From: Bursaphelenchus xylophilus
Taxonomy: Eukaryota; Nematoda; Chromadorea; Rhabditida; Aphelenchoididae
Direction of reading: 5' to 3'
Assembly: GCA_904066235.2 (NCBI GenBank)
Contig: CAJFCV020000006.1
Coordinates: 3,472,001 to 3,536,000 of the forward strand
DNA: 64,000 nucleotides
Under the pieces are notes generated by a model. The model did not search any database. It was given only the letters and a program-made list of their open reading frames with translations, and was not told where the DNA came from. A program made the translations under genes and the position numbers. Every line of letters begins with the position of its first letter. Position 1 is the first letter of the stretch. This document shows positions 59,645-64,000 of the stretch, in pieces.

Positions 59645-62600
59645 CTACAAAGTATTTTTCTTTTTTTTTTGAGTTGTGAAAAAATTACAGTAGCCCGTAA
59701 AAAAATTAAAATAAAAAAACAATAAAAAATCATGTACTGGTTATTAGCAAACAGCAAATATCATGTAATAGAGCGCCAATGTTTGTTTAAGAAACGTTGA
59801 AATCGAAGTGAAAACCACCTCTTCAGAGGAGTAATATTATCCTACTTTACGTAATTGGAAAGTAAAAAGAGGAAAGAATGGTTTTACAGACATTTGTATC
59901 CTAATTAAGGTTGCTGGAAAATCATAATTTTTTAGGGACAAAAGGGTTTTTACTGATTTTTATAGGAATGAGGGACAAAGAGATGGGTTGAAAGGTCGAG
60001 AAAAATTATGATTGGAAAAACAGAGGAGATTGAAAATGGGTGGCGTTCAAATTTTGCAAGGGCTTGGCAGAAATTAAGGCTAGAATTTTCTAAGGCATGA
60101 CCGAGATTTTTTGCCTGTGTTTTTCAAAAGCCGTCTGCAGTAGAAAATTCTAGAAAAAAATTTTTTTTTTACTTAGGATCTTCATAGACGCAGTCGACAT
60201 AAATTTCATGCTACTCGTCGCCAGACAATTTCTATAGTCCTTCGTCAGAAAAAAATCGGTAAAAACCTAAAGTGTAAAGCCTAAATTCTTTTTGGCTTGA
60301 CCAGTAAAAAATTCGAAGGTAAAATACGGTTGATTCTTCTTTTTTTGACAAGATTGGCTCTATTCAGCTTTTATAAAATGTTAATAAATCTCCATGTTCA
60401 AATAATACCCACAATTATGATGACTTAGTCGTAACGTCCTTTTTAATAACGACCGATTATAAATTTAACCAAACAGAGGAAGTACTCCAAGTGCGATTTT
60501 CTTTAATTTTTGCACACACGTCGGGTTGGACTAAATATCAATTCCTGAAAGTTTTAGCTCGCGCGTTGCGGGCGCCGCCGAGATATCGAACGATTTTTGC
60601 CGCCGAGAGAGCACGCTAAACGTGGAGAGCGGTCAGAGAGAAAAGCGCTTTTTGGCCAACCTTGGCAGTTTCGCGCGGTAAAAAAATTATTTTTTTTTGT
60701 TGAAACATTATCCTTTATGGTAAAAATAGGCATGAAACTTTTCGTGCCGAAATTTGGCAAAAAGTCCTAAATTTTCGCCGACTTTCGATCTAAAAATCTC
60801 GGTTGTTTCTGCAAAGCGCGAGCTAGGATTCTCGCATATATCTTAGAAAAAATTACTCTAAACTTGTGCCAAGTTTCATCAAAATCTGAGCGTCGCACTT
60901 GGAGTACTTCCCCTGTAAAATCTTAACCTTGTCTATCCTAAATAACCAAGGCCAGCATCCTAAACCAGAAAAGACCCGTTCAGAAAATTGTTGAGACAAA
61001 TCTGGCCGTTCTCCAAGAAAATTAGGCTTTTCAGGAAAATTAAATTAGAGAAGGAGGATTCCGAAAAATATTTAAGGAAACCCGAGGCATTTACTATCTT
61101 TTGTAAAATAATTAAGACACTAAAATTTTGAATTTTAGTCATCAAAAAATTAAAAATCTCTTAATTGTATTTTCTAAACTTCAAAGCCTCCAAATCCCCT
61201 CAAGCAAGATGTTTTTTTCGAATTCTGAAAGAACGTCTTTAGCCCGTAAAATTTGTGAATTTCAAAAAAACAACCAAACGCATCAGCCTGGAAAGATTTT
61301 CCTTTTCTTTTTACCCTCTCATCACCCTTTTTTGAAAGTAAAAAAGTTTGCAAAACATTACAAAATCGTTGAAATCTCTCTTTTTTTTAATTCAATTCAA
61401 CCGAAATCTCGATCCAGAAAAAAAAGTTTGCGGATGACTGGCTCGGAAAGCCGCGCTTGCAATAACTCTCCGAATTGGTCAGTAAGAGCTTGGCGTTACG
61501 CAAAATACGGACTTGTCGCATAGACTGAGTGGATTAGAAAACATATTCCTGACGTTGGAATTTTTTGGCGTTGAGAAAATTTTTTTGGAAGGCTTTGAAA
61601 TGGAGAGCAACGCCGAGCTTTGTATTGATGTTGTTGTGGTGGATTGACGGTAGATGGGAGGCAAAATTGAGCTTGATATTGATATTGTCGTTGGATTGAC
61701 GGTAAACAATGGAGAGGAAAATATTTGAAAAGTGTTTTGGGAAACCTGTATAACGTATATAAAAGAGTAAAATGTACATTTTTTGGTGAGATCAAGAATG
61801 AAAAACAAAAATAATTTTTTTTTGTTGGCCAAATCGAATAAAAATTTAGATCAAGGTCCAAGGCAAGAATGAGATTTTTATTCGCAGAAATAAACGATAT
61901 TTTTAGCCCAAAGGACTGCGAAAATGCGGCATTTTTTTAGATTTTTTGTAACATATTGGCATTCTGTTGCAAGCGTGGAATATAATTTTGCCACTAGAAG
62001 TCTTCATTTCTGCCAAAAAGCAAATAGCCATAGCCGAAAAATCATTTTTCTGGCCGACTCTTTTCTATCAGTGGTCTCTTGTCTACTAAGGTTGTTGAAT
62101 ATCTCGACTTATTTTTCAAAGAGCTAACTAAAGTTTTCTGGCCTTGAAATATGGCATAGATAGATCAAACGTATAAAAATTGAAGAAAATTTCGTACAGC
62201 GTATTTTACCATAAAGGACGACCTTTTTAACACACCTTTTTGAGCGAAAACCCCCTTTTGACCCCAAAAAACTTTATCACATAGAAGTTTGCAACCTTAA
62301 AGTTCAGAGTAAACCTCTCAAAAATTTTTAAATTTTGAAAAAACAAAACTCGCAACTGGAGTTGGAGAAGACCCGAGAACGGTTCATCCAAATCCCATGA
62401 AAAGTTTCACCGCTCGAGAAAATTTGTGTCACAAACTGCGAAGAAGAAGAGAGGAAAGTGCCATTACAAAAGGCGGAAATTACGATGAGGTTAATCGCCC
62501 GATTTTCGCCGCTTTATGACGGAAAACCCTTGTAAGACGATCAGACGCTGAATCCGAAATCGAAAGAATAATGTAAAATTTGACATTGATACCTTGAGTA

Positions 62601-64000
62601 TCGAACTTCACTACTACGAAATCTCCCTATAACATACAATTTCAAAGGTCTGAAGAGGTAATTTTAGGCCGAAAGGACCTCTGTGCTAATATTTCGAACA
62701 AAATTTTGAATTTTTGCAAGCTGTTATGCAGAGAGATGACTGAAATTTTGGACCAAAACAGAACTTTATAGATGTAGAATAGAAAATAAAAGTCCTAAAG
62801 TGATAAAACAAGGCCTTACGGATCAAAAAAGATGATATTGATAGGCGTAGAAGTATGACCGTGCCGTTTTTTTAGTTGTGCATTTTTTACAGATAGAATT
62901 AAACTTTTGGTACTACTGTTAATATCACTTGAAAGTACGTTGCAAACGCTATCTATTAGTGTATGCTATATGTGGTCAGGCTTAACATGGTGGTTTTTAT
63001 AAAGCTTCAAAGATGACCAACTTAAAAAAAAATGCCATTTGCGGAATTAAGAAAATTTTAAACGATTACTTTCCAATTTTTTATCAAAATAAGTCTTTTA
63101 GGCCTATCTGGCCTTCATTGTATAAAACAAAACCTCTCTATAGCCAACAACTTTTTGTTTCTTCCATAATTCCCATCTTAGAGACCTACCTTACACCCTA
63201 TATAAACCCCTAAAAAATCCAAAACTCCCCTTAAAAACAAATCTTTTCCCACTTCAAATTAAACACCCTCGACCCGGGCCACAAAAACGACCTTGTCTTA
63301 CAGAAACGTGCAGAACAATAAAAGGACCGAAGCGAGCAACCTGGTTGGAAACCGAGGTCAACGCGGTGCCAAACATCCCTCCCTCCCTCTCCGCGCCCGG
63401 AATGGGATATTCGATCGGTTGCCATGGTGGGCGGATATCCAGGTCGCATATGCAAATACAGCCGGAAAACGTGATGCCTCAAGCGAAATCTTCGAACTGT
63501 AAAAGCGATTTCGGAAATAGTAAAAGCCGTAGGTGTAAGGAAAAGGGGAAATGACGGGAGGTTTTGGTTTCCATAGTTTTACGGGAGGGAAATAAAAGAA
63601 ATGCCTTATTTTTCGAATTTTATAAGGGAACAGTACGAATTTTAAGCGTTACAAGGGCTTTTACGAATTTTAAAGGCAACATAATATACAAAAAAATTGT
63701 AGTTTTCGTTTACTACGTATTTTACGACTTAAAATTTTATTTATTTTTTTAATTTTGTGAAATTCCAAAAAATTCCAAAATTTGAAAAAATCGTATTTTA
63801 GATTGATAAGGCAAAAATATGTTTAAAATACGTTGTAAAAACAATAACCACCCCTACAGAGACCTTTTATAAAGCAGAGCTTTATGTTTTACCCGATAAA
63901 ATTTCAAAAAATCCCATAAAATCTCAAAATTCCAAAAATTTAAAAAAATCCCAAAATGCATTTCCAATCAATAAATCATAATTGTCATACCTCAAACGAA
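59645..64000. other. Upstream region of the RhoGEF
   Basis: Contains the M1 copy at 60474-60915 and a GC-rich island at 63280-63480. On the minus strand that island has an open frame ending at a good donor (TTTCT|GTAAGA near 63302-63303). It could be a promoter or first exon of the RhoGEF, but its phase does not fit the exon at 59644 directly. Otherwise AT-rich with nothing recognised. Confidence 0.4.
60474..60915. mobile_element. M1 TIR element, complete
   Basis: CAGAGGAAGTACTCC to GTACTTCCCCTG, about 442 bp, closely similar to the copy at 47.6 kb. A small deletion in the subterminal region (GTGCGATTTTC instead of GTGCGACGCTCAGATTTTC) distinguishes it. It lies upstream of the RhoGEF exons. 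Confidence 0.9.

Noticed and set aside
1..64000. CRISPR arrays, bacterial operons, phage or plasmid features
   Set aside because: Spliced nematode-type genes and eukaryotic transposons dominate. The repeats are inverted or dispersed and lack the spacer pattern of a CRISPR array.

Overview
The window looks like chromosomal DNA from a nematode, most likely Caenorhabditis or a close relative. Introns are very AT-rich, and splice acceptors at the well-supported exons are mostly TTTTCAG-like. Seven-transmembrane chemoreceptors of the nematode Str superfamily are present. The non-coding DNA is full of small terminal-inverted-repeat elements and of the short dispersed motifs (such as TACAGTAACCC) common in that genus. 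I see no bacterial or plasmid features.

Layout. All three well-supported genes are on the minus strand. (1) 59.6 down to 22.2 kb: one large gene of 14 assembled exons for a DBS/MCF2L-type Rho guanine nucleotide exchange factor, with Sec14/CRAL-TRIO, spectrin-like, DH and PH domains and a Ser-rich tail (about 1053 aa). Every exon junction is in phase. An open exon at 28.9-29.4 kb begins with ATG and joins in phase to the DH-PH exons; it may be an alternative first exon for a short isoform. (2) 19.3-17.4 kb and 16.6-14.7 kb: two tandem five-exon chemoreceptor paralogues (363 and 359 aa), both intact. A tract of about 240 bp in exon 3 is nearly identical between them and looks like gene conversion. 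(3) 10.6-1.5 kb: a weak chain of short exons with matching phases but poor splice acceptors; treat it as a hypothesis. The rest of 1-14.7 kb and the large introns of the RhoGEF are non-coding as far as I can see.

The non-coding DNA is dominated by transposon relics. These are an approximately 445 bp TIR family (here called M1) with copies of graded age and TNA-like target sites; a 1.07 kb foldback element nested in one M1 copy; a 1.2 kb dead mariner; a 1.13 kb TIR element carrying a tRNA-like sequence; a roughly 0.9 kb palindrome whose arms are minisatellites; an inverted-repeat pair at 39-40 kb; and several MITEs of 130-260 bp, three of them seen in two copies or in both arms.

Functionally, the RhoGEF would activate Rho-family GTPases at membranes, and the receptors would act in chemosensory neurons. 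Nothing suggests that the two loci act together. I did not find a convincing new multi-gene system. The most unusual items are the palindrome with minisatellite arms, the tRNA-like TIR element and the chemoreceptor conversion tract.
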